From Panicum virgatum (taxonomy: Eukaryota; Streptophyta; Magnoliopsida; Poales; Poaceae), in the NCBI RefSeq assembly GCF_016808335.1, contig NC_053149.1, positions 57,465,922-57,529,921 on the forward strand: a stretch of DNA of 64,000 nt, written 5' to 3'. Of the stretch, positions 10,881 to 23,200 are shown in pieces. The notes under the pieces are model-generated. The model did not search any database. It was not told the origin of the DNA and worked only from the letters and a program-made list of their open reading frames with translations. A program made the position numbers and the translations under genes. Numbering within the stretch: position 1 is the stretch's first letter; every line of letters starts with the position of its first letter.

Positions 10881-11436
10881 TAGGGGTGGGCAAAATATAA
10901 CCGAAACCGATTAACCGAACCGAACCGAACTGTTTTAACCGCAAAAGTCGGTTAATTCGGTTAACGGTTAATTTTGCGGTTAAAATTTTTGAGATATTCT
11001 TTAACCGTATATTATTTCGGTTTTGATGTGCCACTAACCGATTTAACCGAATTAACCGATTTAGCAAGTTGAGTGTAATATGTATTTATCTTATGTCTTA
11101 AATATATGTATAATCATGTGAGATATCAAGAATTCTTGGTTTTCATAATTAAGATATCTAAGTGAGGCTACATTAATTGTTTTTCTAGCTTTCTAAGCTT
11201 ATTTTAGTGGTCAATAGCTTGTAGTTGATGTCATAATTTCATTCTAATTTGTTTGTTATTTATGTATTGTATACATTACGGTTAACCGTAAAACTGAACC
11301 GATTTAACCGCAACCGAATTTACGCGGTTAAAAGATTTCTAGCTACAATTTCGGTTAAGAGTTTGTCATAACCGAAATATTTCAAAAATGAATTAATCGA
11401 ACCGATTTAACCGCACTAACCGAATGCCCAGCCCTA
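10881..11436. mobile_element. hAT element, non-autonomous
   Basis: 556-bp element with ends TAGGGGTGGGCA and TGCCCAGCCCTA and a perfect 8-bp target duplication GCGCCGGA (10873-10880, 11437-11444). Both arms carry repeated AACCGA/TCGGTT motifs. There is no coding capacity. It is a different family from the Ac/Ds-like copy at 6876. Confidence 0.92.
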
Positions 11437-11444
11437 GCGCCGGA

Positions 11445-12391
11445 GCGAACGAGTGCTCCAGCTCCGCGACGCGGCCACCGCGAGTCCCAAAGATGAGGAC
11501 AGGGCCCTTAATTTAGCCTGTCTGATGATTGGCTAGCCTGTCATCAGTGCCGAGCTTATATGATACAGTACTAGTTTGGGAGTACTCGTTTACGCTGGCT
11601 AGCACGGTGACGCTCTCTTGCGCTTGAGCAAGACCTAGCTAGCCACCGCTGCTGGCTATTCAGTTTCGGAAGAGGGCTTCATGATGGATTAAGCATAGCC
11701 CGCTATGGATTACATGAGGCGGAATCCCCGGCATCATCACTTGCTCGCGCTTAAGAGGCGTCGCTTTTGGAGATGCTGATGGTTTTCAGCCGCTTTGTCT
11801 CCGCCCACCCGCCTAAAGCGAAAAGCACAGCGCCATACACGGACGGGGGCTTATCGGCTTGTCGCTGAGTTTCATAAGCTCGGCCGTACGCGCAATCATG
11901 CACCTGGGAGAAAGAAAAAAAGATCGCTTTCAACCAGCGAAAATCCATTTCGCTTCACCGTAAGTGGCCATGCAAGAGCTCACTGCCACGACCGATAAAA
12001 CGGGGTGTGCAGTGCAGTGCAGATCCTGGATTGCAAGAGCTGAAAGATGGCCAGATTACACCTATCAAAATCAGAGTTTGGGATGACAAGTTCTTGCTCG
12101 CCGAAAAACAAGAGAGTTTTAATTCCCAGGGAAAAGATAAGACCTAGCCATGGCCACGGACTCGATGGAAAGAAAGAGCACGGTGCGCGCCCTTTTCCGT
12201 GCTCGACAAAGTGGTACCAAAACGGCTGCAAAAAGAGAAAGGCAGGCGCGCTCTAGCATGGCATGGTCTCCACTCTCTAGAGCCCTGCAGCAGTATTGAC
12301 CACTGTTGTGAAAAAAAAATAACAGTGGGGAGACCGGGAGAGTGCCGCCCAGCAAAGTGCCAAAGGAAAAGGGTATCCCATTCCCATAAGT
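11445..12391. other. Non-coding stretch
   Basis: No gene, terminal-repeat element or RNA gene could be supported; ORFs on both strands here overlap one another and lack protein patterns. Confidence 0.45.
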
Positions 12392-12738
12392 GGCATTGTT
12401 TGGTTTTGCAACAAAACTAACGGGCATGTTTCTCGAGAAGAGAATCTCGCATGTATAAAATACTAAATGAAGTCTATTTGTAAAATTGTTTTAGAGATGG
12501 GTGTAACTTTTTTGCGACGAATCTAATGATGATAATTAATTGATAATTAGCTACAGTGATGCTACAGTAACCATCATCTAATCGCGCGGTCAAAGACCTC
12601 ATTAGATTTTTAGGGTCACTAGCGCGGAGTTCTGAAGTTGATTTTATAAACTAACTTTGTTTAATACCGTAATGAGTGATCAAAGTTATTGCTGTTGTTC
12701 CTAGCGCACTAAATGTAGGGCGAACCAAAAAAAAGACC
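12392..12738. mobile_element. Tourist-like MITE, second copy of the 8455 family
   Basis: 347 bp, 3-bp target duplication AGT (12389-12391, 12739-12741), left end GGCATTGTTTGGTT, interior matching the 8455-8799 copy in reverse orientation. It ends about 310 bp before the start codon of the DUF642 gene and so lies in its promoter. Confidence 0.85.
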
Positions 12739-12784
12739 AGTGTGTGAGGCTGTGACCCCATAAAATGTAGGGGAAAGTCAAAAG

Positions 12785-12825
12785 TGGGCGGGGGCAGAGG
12801 CGCAGGCAGAGGCGCAGGCAGAGCT
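12785..12825. repeat. 12-bp GCGCAGGCAGAG repeat in the DUF642 promoter
   Basis: About three imperfect copies in the GC-rich sequence upstream of the start codon. Confidence 0.7.
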
Positions 12826-13048
12826 GCCTACAACCCAGACGAGACGAGGAGGCCGCGGCCCGGCTCGGCTGCGCTCGGCAGGCCAGCACAGTGCCCTCTT
12901 GTATCCTTCCTCTTCCACTCCAGTACTCCACTCGGTCTCACACCAGTACACCACTCCCCAGTGCCCCACTCGCGCCCCCAGCCAAGCTCTGTGCTGCTAT
13001 TAGCAGGGACGGAGCTGCAGTCCTGTAGAGCGGGGAGAGGGCTAGGAG

Positions 13049-16000
13049 ATGGAGCGGGGTTCGCCGAGGGGGAGGTGCGCATTGCTGGCGCTGTGCTCGG
13101 CGCTGCTTCTCCTGGCGGCGTCCGCCCGCTCGGCATGGGCGGCTCCGGTTGAGGATGGTACGCTGCTGCTGCTGCTGCTGCTTCTCTCTGTCTCTCTCTC
13201 TCTCTGGTCCCTTCTCTTCTCGCCGCCCTTCCTCCATCGATTGTTCTGCTCCTGATGCGCGCCTCGCTGCCGCAACCGCCCGCTTGGGGGCGGTTTGATG
13301 CACACCTCTGTCCGCGTTAGAATCTGGGGGAGGTGGCTTTCCTCTGCCCCTGCATCAGATCTCGCCACCTGAGGGAATGGGATTTGCCATGCCCCCTGTT
13401 TATCTTGGCAATGCCGAGAGTATGAGCGTCCAAGGCGCACTAACCAGAAAGTTTTAGAGGAGCAACGAAAAGTAGCGTTGGTAGTGTTTGGTGCGATGTC
13501 TGATGTAGGGCAAGCATGCAACTTTGTGCATTTGGAGCATAATACACATGCTTGCACACGCCAGAAAGGTGGAAGGAGATGTGCAAACTGCAAAGTAAAG
13601 TGAGGCCGTTCCTCCCCTCCTTTCTAGCATATCGTTCAGTATGACTCGGTATAATGGTATATCCAATTAAAGGTTTTGCTCATAGGTCGGCAGGATCAAC
13701 ATGGTAGCTTGAAAATACTGTTTAGTCATGGCTTACATCCTTCAGAGCTCAGAAGAAAAACGTGAAGCGCCTAGGGCCCCGTTCACTCCCCAAAAAAAAT
13801 TCCACAATATCCGTCACATCGATTTTTCAGACACATACATGGAGCATTAAATGCAGTTGAAAAAATAACTAATTACACAGTCTAACTGATTAGCACAAGA
13901 TAAATCTTTTAAGGCTAATTAATTTATAATTGGACATTATTTGTCAAGTAACAACGAAATGTGCTACATAATTTTTCGCTTTCGCGAACTAAACGGGGCC
14001 TAGGTGTAACGATTTGGCCACGTCCTGTTGCTTGTGTCACTAGGGATGAAAACGGGACGGGAAAATCCCATCCCGACCGACACCGTTTACCGCTTAAACC
14101 GACCGTCAACCGATTTGGCAAAATAACCGGGAAAACAGGAAATACAAACAGGAAAACAAGCAGGAACGGGAACGGAATTGGTTGAGGTATTTTCCCGACC
14201 GTATTCACAGTTCCCGTTTTGAGCCGGGAAATTTCCCGCAAGAATTCCCGTTTTCACATATCACAATGTTCATTTTTACAACCTCAAAATAAGCCCATAG
14301 GAACTTACAGCCCACAAGCCCACGAGGTATTTCCATAAGCCCCGGATCCAGAGCAAACGAGAGCCTTCTTTCCCCTTCCTTCAGCTTCCTGCGGCGACAC
14401 AGGAAAGGGCGACCCAGGGGCGATTCACTCTCCGGCGTCAATCTCGTCGGCTCCCTTTCGCATCCGGTTGCCTCTCCGGCACCGGAGGTGGGTGGGAGCC
14501 ACGGGATTGGCGATCCGTGTATATATCCCTCCTATATAGCTTAGGTTTAGATTGGCTTGGGTTAGGTGTCCCCATGGCCTTGGTGTCGACTGGGGCTATT
14601 TTGTTCCTGTCGATCCTCTCCGGTGTTGATGCAGCTGATGGATCTCGCTGGAGCACTTATGGCTAATCACGTACTAATTAGGCTCAAAAGATTCGTCTCA
14701 TCGTGTACATTCAAACTGTGCAATTAATTTTGTTGTTTAACTATATTTAATGTTTCATGCATGTGTTCAAAGGGAAGACAAAAAATTTTGGGAACTAAAC
14801 GGCCCCTTACAAAAAGTGAATCCATGCGTGTTCTTTTTATTAAACTGAAACACTTACTCCCGTTTGAATTGATTTTATATGGAACCAGTGCGAGGATGAA
14901 CAGAGTCGGAACAGAGTCAAGAGGAAACCAGAAAAGTAAAACCCGATCCTGACAGAACAGTGCAGCACATAGCAGCACCCTCAATGAATCCTCCCATAAG
15001 GGTCAAATGGCTTGTTTAAATGATGGCCGTGCCGTGGAGGTCCATGCCTATATATTTATTTCCGTACCTTCGTCACCTTCCCGGATTGACGCCATGATCT
15101 ATGGTGCATGGGACATTTAGGTCTGGGGGTCTGGACCAGTACATGGGGTACCCATGGCCATGGGAGGACGGTTGGTAGATCTTTCACTTTCACGGCCTCA
15201 CCACACCACTTGATAGATGAGGCGTAGTCACATGGCTGTCCTTGTGAACAATGAAGCATATTAAAGCGGTCTACTAGTAGTGCCCCGATGAACTGCATTG
15301 GATGTACAATAGAAAAACTTAGACATGTTTTCCTAGTGGTTTGTCCTAGGAACTTTTGATTTCACCCATGACAAATGATTCTTCAGTCGAGTTTTAACTG
15401 ACTTTCTGCACTTGCATAAGAGACTAATTTTCTCATCCTTGTTTAATGACGGTTGATTCAACTCTGCAAACCAAACTTCTCTAACACTACTGTGATTGTT
15501 CCTTCTTCTTTTCACTTGAAGTTATAATAAGCACAGAATTGTCCCATTAAAAATATCCTAGGTAAGATCTGTACCCAGGGTTTCCTCACTGTGATACTGC
15601 TGTAATACTTGTGTGTCTGCATTCAGTGTCATTAAATTCGTTATGGCGTTCGAAAATCGTTTAGCACCTATCACATATGCCATAAAGAGACACCAGCACA
15701 TAGTGCACTAGACTTCACTGGGTCAAACCTATGATCCATCATATGCAACAAATGCTAGAGCTAGACCCTTCTTATAATTTCCTCCAAGAACATGGTATAG
15801 TATACCATGCTGGTGGACTTCAGATTTTTTTTTTGTGCGAGAGGACTTCAGATATTAAGTTGAGGAGCGTCTTGATTCTTGAGTTGCCGTAGCAATGCAG
15901 CATTGTGTTTGTAGTGGATTATTGCCCAAACTTGATACTTACTATAGTGACTTGGTGATTTCTAACCCAACAGGCCTGCTCAGCAATGGTGACTTTGAGA

Positions 16001-17306
16001 CCGCACCAGCCGGTGGTTTTGTCAAATCCGCATCTGTTGCTGAGGGTGCATCATCAATCCCTGGTTGGACGATCAATGGCACAGTTGAGCTGATTTCAGC
16101 AGGCCAGCACCAGGGTGGCATGATCCTTATTGTTCCACAGGGTATCCACACTGAGTCCTTGTCGCTGAATAAATTCTTTGAAAATAGTTGCCCATAGCCG
16201 TGTTTAAACATCTCAATTTCCATGACAGGGGATCATGCTGTACGGCTAGGAAATGATGCTAGTGTTGGGCAGGTGGTGGAGGTTGAGAAGGGCTCAGAGT
16301 ATGCTATCACATTCAGCGCTGCCCGTACATGTGCTCAGCTGGAGGCACTGAATGTGTCCGTGCTAGGTGGTGTATCACAGACAGTGGATTTGCAGACATT
16401 GTACAACATAGAAGGCTGGGATGCGTACGCCCTGGCTTTTCAGGCAACAGATGAGCAGGCACATATTCAGTTCATGAACCCTGGCATGGAGGATGATCCA
16501 ACTTGCGGGCCTATCCTTGACAATGTCGCCATCAAGAAGCTCTTCACTCCAGACAAGCCAAAGGGTATGATATTCTAGACTTATTCGAAGTTTAGAATGA
16601 CATGTGATCTCAGTTTCAGCTTCCATGTTTTTTGCTACGTGTAATTAATTTAAGTAAATCTTGGACAGTTAGATGTTATTCAAGCTTATATGTGTTGTCG
16701 TTGTTCACAACAGATAATGTGGTCCTCAATGGAGACTTTGAGGAAGGTCCGTGGATGTTCCCAAACACAAGCTTTGGAGTGCTGCTCCCAACCAACCTCG
16801 ACGAGCAAACATCTGCCATACCTTGCTGGATGATTGAGTCAAACCGGGCTGTCCGCTTCATTGACTCTGATGAATACAAGGTTCCACAGGGGAAGCGCGC
16901 CATCGAGCTTCTGTCAGGCAAGGAGGGCATCATCTCCCAGATGGTGGAGACAACCCCCCAGAAGGAGTACAGCCTTACGTTCACGCTGGGGACGGCAGGG
17001 GACTCATGCCAGCCACCGATGGCCATCATGGCGTTCGCCGGCGACCAGGCCCAGAACTTCCACTACTCACCGATGGGCAACGCCACCAGCCAGGCCGCAA
17101 ATGTGACGTTCACGGCGCACGCCGAGAGGACGCGCGTGGCATTCTACAGCGTGTACTACAACACTAGGAGCGACGACCACAGCTCTCTGTGCGGGCCGGT
17201 GATTGACGACGTCCGCGTACGGGGCTTGAACGCGGCTGCCGGGTTGAAGGCAAGTGTCGGGCTGGTTCTCAGCATTGTTGGTATGGTCGGCATGGTGCTC
17301 CTCTGA
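13049..17306 (+). CDS. DUF642 cell-wall protein (BIIDXI/TEEBE-like)
   Basis: Four exons: 13049-13157, 15974-16141, 16229-16564, 16714-17306, all joined in phase 1 with GT-AG sites, giving 401 residues. Residues 1-31 form a signal peptide (basic start, ALLALCSALLLLAA core). The first DUF642/galactose-binding-like domain opens with GLLSNGDFE just after the first splice and includes RTCAQLEALNVSV and DPTCGPILDNVAIK; the second starts DNVVLNGDFEEGPW (about 206) and ends SLCGPVIDDVRVRG. Family members are secreted wall proteins linked to pectin methylesterase activity in growth and germination. About 24 hydrophobic C-terminal residues after the second domain suggest a GPI signal or membrane tail (inference). 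The 2.8-kb intron 1 holds several transposons. The start was chosen for the signal peptide; the ATG at 15895 is intronic. Confidence 0.92.
13160..13205. repeat. Microsatellites (CTG)n and (TC)n
   Basis: About six CTG units then a TC tract, immediately after the first splice donor of the DUF642 gene and so within intron 1. Confidence 0.9.
13775..14000. mobile_element. Tourist-like MITE in DUF642 intron 1
   Basis: 226 bp, ends GGCCCCGTTCACT and GAACTAAACGGGGCC, perfect 3-bp target duplication TAG (13772-13774, 14001-14003). Same family as 41394-41630. Confidence 0.9.
14041..14258. mobile_element. Ac/Ds-like hAT fragment in DUF642 intron 1
   Basis: Begins TAGGGATGAAAACGGGACGG, very close to the Ac/Ds terminus, followed by dense CCGACCG and CGGGAA motifs; ends about CCCGTTTTCA at 14258 without the expected terminal bases. 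The flanks TGTGTCAC (14033-14040) and CATATCAC (14259-14266) could be a decayed 8-bp duplication. Confidence 0.7.
14661..14806. mobile_element. Tourist-like MITE fragment in DUF642 intron 1
   Basis: Matches one half of the 41394-41630 family (TTAGGCTCAAAAGATTCGTC, TTTCATGCATGTG, GGGAACTAAACGGCC). The other terminus is missing. Confidence 0.65.
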
Positions 17307-18723
17307 AATCTGAATTTCCCTGCGAGTGTGGTCTTGGGTGTGGGTTAAGGATATATAACCTCTTCTGTAACTCTGAGGGGGCTGCTAGTTTTGGTAGTAA
17401 GCTTGAAGTTTCTACGCGTTTGAGTAATGTGAGCTTAGGCTGAAGCTACCAGAACCTATATGTGGTTGCTTGTGTTACTTCATTTGTGATTCAGGAAGTA
17501 GCATGCAATTAATATGGTCTTGTGTGGTCTGTGCGCCAAGAGCTTGTAATGTGAAATCTCAGAAATGTTCCAAGTTCGTCTCTTCAATGTATTAGAAAAT
17601 TTGAAGAGTTATTTCAAAAAAACAAAATTTGAAGAGTACATACCATGGATTCTTACCTGAGATATCTGGAGCAGCTACTGTAAATTGCATCGAAGAGGTG
17701 CGAACAGGAAAAAAAAAGCCTGTTTTCGAGTTTGGCAGCTGCGAGCTTATTTCCAAATAAGTTTGTGGGTCTGAGGGTCAAGAGCTGATAATAATGCCTG
17801 CCACTGCCAGCCACAGAGGGCCCATAAGACGAATTGCGGCGCAGCAGAAAACAGATATTTGGGCTGGTCCGAGCAGTTTATTTGGCCCATGTGATTTACC
17901 CCAGTACACTTTTTGGGAAAAAATCTTTTACCCCAGTACCTCTCCTTTTGTGCGCAAATGCGAGCTTTATTATACCGATTATTCTGCCGCCTCAACAAAA
18001 ATAGTAGTGCACTCTATGATGAACAGGTTAATATATGGAAATAATAGTTTGAAGTAGAAGAGATAAAACTAGGTTTTCAAAGAAGTTGCGAGCTTGTGTT
18101 AAAAAAATCTCTACTTTTTTTTTTTACCAACTACTCCTATATAAGTTTTGGATATCTCTGAGGAGTTAGCTTAAAGATTGGGATATCTCTGAGGAGTTGG
18201 TTAAGAGAGACATTAAAGATTGAAATATCTCTGAGGAGTTAGTTTTGGATAGGTGCGCTTGGATACTAACTATCAACGAGACTGAACCATGACATTTGTG
18301 TCTTTTGGGTTTCATCTCTAACCTACCCAAACTCGATTGTGACAAAATGCTATGTTGTTGTTGTACTCAAGTTGCTTATGATATCATTTACAGTACCAGT
18401 GATCGGATGCAAACGTCGTCACTTCCCCTGTATGCATTCAAGTCAAACAAAAAGACCAATCGTTAAAAACTCGCAATCATCGATAAACTAAGCAGATGCA
18501 GCAAGGGAAAATCATTCAACAGGAGAGGAAATAATCGCGCGGGAGCAAAAGTCTCCCTCCACACCCTCGTCTCCGGTGGGCTAAGCTCTCTGCCTTTCTG
18601 GCGGTCACCTCAGGATGCTCAAAACTAGCAGGAAAGGGATTGTCCGTGGGTAGTGGAGCTGCAAGCTACAAACGGTACAATAAGAGATATCCATGCAAGC
18701 GCATTTGTCTATGAGCCTACAAA
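17307..18723. other. DUF642 3' flank and intergenic DNA
   Basis: Probable 3' untranslated region to about 17600 (TGTAATGTGAAATCTCAG near 17550), then AT-rich sequence with no gene. A triplicated ATATCTCTGAGGAGTT motif lies at 18145-18250. Confidence 0.5.
18145..18250. repeat. Short tandem repeat, three copies
   Basis: The block GGATATCTCTGAGGAGTTAG recurs three times at uneven spacing, with AAAGATTG between copies. Confidence 0.75.
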
Positions 18724-19223
18724 TCTATCTATTATCTTATTATTTGGCCAATAAACATAGCATCCACGTTCACTCTCAAGGACTAGAAATTCTCACGTTA
18801 ATTAGAGAAAAATAAAAATTACCCACCATTGCCATTATAATAAAAATTAGCCTAAAATACCCCAGTGTCTAATTAAAAATCACTCACCAATGCCATTATG
18901 AAAAATTAAATATAAAATATCATTTAGCTATATATCAGTTACAAACATATACTATTAATAAAAACTATAGCTAACAACAATCAATCGAAATAAAATAAAA
19001 TTAAGAATAATTATATGCATAATATTATTAAAGCTCAACAAATCAAATTGTTATTATAGATTGATCATATTTGAATTGTTTTAACCAACAATAAGACATA
19101 ATTTACGATAATAAACAGGATAATGTATGGTAAAAAATAGTGTAATTTTTAAGTAAGGACAATGACATGTAAATTTTTGAATTTTCAATACTAGCCGCGC
19201 AAATGTAAGGGCTATATGCCTAG
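18724..19223 (+). mobile_element. Small non-autonomous Helitron (probable)
   Basis: 500-bp AT-rich segment starting TCTATCTATTATC directly after A (18723) and ending in CTAG (19220-19223) before T (19224), the A^TC...CTAG^T arrangement of plant Helitrons. A degenerate hairpin (AGCC at 19193 with GGCT at 19210) precedes the end. No coding sequence. Confidence 0.5.
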
Positions 19224-19262
19224 TATTTTACAAAGTTGATCCTAAAGCTTTTAAAGTGCATA

Positions 19263-19420
19263 CTGCCTCCATCTCAAATTATTAATTATTTTAGCTTTTC
19301 TAAAATAAAATATAGTTTTTTGCATTGCTATGGCTCTACATAAATATTTATGTTTAAGTGCATAGCAAAATCTATAAATTTAGAAAAATTAAAATGACTA
19401 AGAATTTGGAAAGGACGGAG
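19263..19420. mobile_element. Stowaway (Tc1/Mariner) MITE
   Basis: 158 bp with ends CTGCCTCCATCTCAAATT and AATTTGGAAAGGACGGAG, close to the CTCCCTCCGT Stowaway terminus, flanked by TA (19261-19262, 19421-19422). Confidence 0.85.
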
Positions 19421-19424
19421 TAAC

Positions 19425-21842
19425 CTCCGTTATTAGCAGGTCCGGGGACAAATCCACTTGCATCAATCACTAGATACAACTTGTGCCCCGGCCAATAAAG
19501 CCCTGAACGCATGCTGGTGCGTCGCGGCGGATCTGACGCTACTCTCGAACCTCACGAAGATCTCGATGACTCGATCTCATGTTGGTGCCGATATGATATG
19601 GTAATGGTGGCTCGCGATCGGCCTGGCACTCGAGCTGAATATATTGGCCAGCCAAGGTCCAAGAGGGTCATCAGAGGGAGACGATATGATATGTTGGTGC
19701 CGCGCGTGCACGCAACGAACGAGTCAGGCATTCCATTCCCTCGCGGAAAGAAGCCGGCGGACGGGCGAGCTCGGTGCTGTCATTTCCTCGCCGCCATAGG
19801 TCGTCGAGCAGCACCGAGCCGGGATGTGTCCCGGCGGTCACATGCGCTGCCGCGAGGCCTGCGAGCGAGGGATCGATAGATGAAACGGCCACCAACCTAG
19901 GACCGGCCGGCCCGGCCGGTGAGTGCGATACATGCATCGGGGGTGCCCGAGTGGGGAGAGATTGCTTGTGCAGCCACTACAGGCTAACCGGCCCTCGCTG
20001 CTGCTCCTGAACTGCACCGGCCGGTCGAGGCCTGTTTGTCAGGGTCTGTGTCTGTTAAAGCTGTGCGCCCCTTGGTGAAAATGGACCATGCATTTTGACC
20101 CCGGTGGAGGTGCCGGAGACGGCAGGCAGGCTCCGACTGATTTGATTTGATCCATCGGCACGGGCAGAGCTAGCCAAGCCGGAGGGAGGCTGGTGTTGTG
20201 ATGGTGCACCGTAAAGGCGCATGATGCTGGGGCAGCTGCCTAGAAGAAAGACGGGGCACGGTGATCACACGATCCAGCTTTCAGCGTTAGCCATAGCACG
20301 TCCGGTGCGCGATGGGTGCACTCCATGTGGGCCGTGTCGCGTGCACGATCCCGGACGCGCACGGGCCGGGGCTTGCAAGTACGCCCGTTCATGCAACGGC
20401 GACGGGACCGGACCGGCGATCCTGATGGTAGCTTTAGCTTCAGCGAGCCCTAGGCTGGTGGTTACGCTAGCTGTTTCTTCGTCCTCTCGGTCCTCCTACT
20501 GACAGATCGACAGGCCTGAACCAGCTGCTAGTATCGTTGCCGTGCATCGTTGGTGATGCGTTGGCACATGTGTTGCGAGATGATTTGCATGCAGTAGAGA
20601 GGTGCCTGGCCCTACGAGTGAGATCGATTCTGCCACAGGGAATCCCAGTACACCGATCCTGGGGAAAGCATGGATCGTGTCCATGCAGCGGGGATTTGGA
20701 GTCCAAGACGGACTCGAACGGATGCACAGTTTCCGGCCAAGAACAGGGCGCTGGAAGTCATGCGAGATGGAGGAAGACGAAGACCTGCTTCTGCTTATAG
20801 GTGCCGTCTCTCCCTTGGCATCGTCTGCACTGATTGCCGGAGCCGTCCCTTCTCGACGGATAAGAAGCAAGACCTACTGCCGTACTGCGGGATGCGGGGA
20901 AAATGGCGCGGCCGCCATTGTTGATACTGCACTCGACGAGTCAGATCAAATATCGCCCCCTGTTCATGCTGATGAACTGAAATGAAAGAATAGCTACTCT
21001 GATGCTGAAGTTTCAGAAACCGGGAAACAAAATTCAGGACTCAAGTCCCGATTTCACTGTCTCAGTCATCGACGTGCGTCCACCTGAAGTGAACTGCGAG
21101 TTTGTGACCAGATTTCACCGTCACAATCATCGATATGACGGATCTTCCCCTGTCAAATGACGGTCAAACATCTCAAACCAACAGGAAAATTACTGCAGGG
21201 CTGCTGTGTGCCTGTGTGCTGTACTTGTACGCCATGCGTCCAACCGTCCATCTAAGAACGTATTCCTGTCATCAGCTCAAGAAAGTGCAAGATCTAGCCT
21301 CAATGGAATAACAAGATTTTTTTTCTCCCCTATCATCGCTTAACCAATCCAAAAGTGAAAGCGGTGATCACTTTGGATATTCACCTCAGAATGAGCTTCA
21401 TGGCTGAAAAAGAGCCAGAAAACACACACAGGGCCCGTGCTTCTGTGCTATGCCGAAAGGTTGGAGTCGAACTAAAGATCACTTTTCAAAAGCTCATGGC
21501 GATCCTCCTATAAACAATTCTTTGGGGATTCCATGACTAAAGCATTGGTTAAACAACACGTAGCATATATTTAGGGTGTTGGCTTCCTTTTGTTTACTGT
21601 TCTTTTTTAATTACAAGTTCTTTTTTGAGAAACTTTTTTAAATACAACTTGATCTGTTGCCTTTAAACAACCTACTACTCCATCCCAACAAAGAATACAA
21701 TTCTAAGTATGAGGATTTTTACTGTGCTTGGAAAAAAGGACAGCCATCCATGAGTACAGATCCAATGGTTACAAATTAGGAGGAACCTGTTACAAAGAAC
21801 CTAAATCATGGGCCGGAATCAAAAAATTGTGGGCTAGGAACC
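19425..21842. other. Intergenic, no gene supported
   Basis: GC-richer stretch with many overlapping ORFs on both strands (for example 20221-20985) that contain no known domain and contradict one another. Might include regulatory DNA or decayed genes; nothing can be named. Confidence 0.45.
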
Positions 21843-21941
21843 GGTTGCAAAATTAATTAAAAGGTAGATTAGATGAAAACAACGGGGGCATAGTTTTTCT
21901 TTTGTGAAATACTAATCTACCTTTTAATTAATTTTGCAACC
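21843..21941. repeat. Perfect 29-bp inverted repeat
   Basis: 21843-21871 (GGTTGCAAAATTAATTAAAA...) is the exact reverse complement of 21913-21941, with a 41-base loop. It may be a MITE remnant or a hairpin RNA source. Confidence 0.85.
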
Positions 21942-23200
21942 CAGGATCTGGGAAGTGCTACCAGAGCCATCTAACAAAATCACCTAGAGACCCTTTTGCT
22001 AGATTAGTATTCCACACCCACATTTGAATATGTCTATATCAATCTATCGATCCACACATGCCAACAGATCAATCTCCAGTTCTCCGATATCAGAGAAAAA
22101 TTCAAATGGCAAATTGCCGCATCGGCATGGAATCTCGTCGGACTGGATGGCTGGCCGCCGCCGGTGACTCCCTGCACATCCGGATGTTGAAGTCATCCGC
22201 AGGTCGGATGGAGGAGGGATTTGCCGGTGGCGACTCCCTGTGCAGCCGGAGTCATCTGAAGCCCCTCAGGCCACGTGAGGAGAGATTTCTTGTCGCTAAA
22301 TTGAATGGGCATAAATTAATCAGCAGAGGAAAATTACTCTACTGCCCTTGTTTAATAAAATCCCCTCCTTTTACAATCAAAACGGCTGAGAATAATAAAA
22401 ATCCTCTCCCGGGCGTCATATTTTCTAGATACATATCAAGAATTGCATACTGCTATTTTTTTTTCTCAAGTTCAGCACAATGATATTCTCCCCTCACTAG
22501 AGCCATTATATATGACTGATAATGTCAATTCTGTCCTGGCACTTGAGGCTATAGTTATCCAAGAACTTTTCCAACATGACATTCATAATATCTTTTGGGG
22601 CATCGGACAAGCATAAACTGAGTCTCAATCGATTTTGACATCCATTTTAGTGCCTATAGCATGATTGCGCCGTAGATCATCCTAGTTGGGAAAGTTACCA
22701 GTTGGCATCACTGATTATTGCTAGGATCGGACAAGCCGACTCCAAGCAGAAATGGGAAACAAGTAACAGGATCTTAATAGGGTGTAAAATATATGCTCCA
22801 AAATTTCAAAAAAAAAAAATACAGTGGTGAAGGGGAAGTATTTATACCCCTCCACCTCTGTTACATAATTCCTAATTTATCCTTGACCGTACTAGAATAT
22901 TCCTAAGATACTATGGTTCCAAGGGTCTTTTTGCAGTTTGAAGTGTACAGCGTGAACTCTCCTACAGGATCACATTTTTCTCGTTTTTTTCATGAAACAA
23001 GAGGGGATCCCTTACTGATTATAATATATTAAAAAGAAAAAAATTACAGTTTATAGTTATAACAACAGTAGCTTAAGGTACTAAGAAAGAAAGGGAAAAA
23101 TCTGAATGATTACACAAATGCTTCTAGCCATTCTAACATATCAGTTTTATGTCTTGCTTTTGCTCGTAGAATAACTAGAGCAAATTTTTTTCTTGAAAGT
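21942..23200. other. Intergenic, no gene supported
   Basis: AT-rich with no recognisable coding or terminal-repeat structure; the ORF at 22058-22483 has no protein pattern. Confidence 0.45.

Noticed and set aside
15895..16197. ORF starting at 15895 as a separate small gene
   Set aside because: Its first part is intron 1 and its last part intron 2 of the DUF642 gene; only 15974-16141 is exon.
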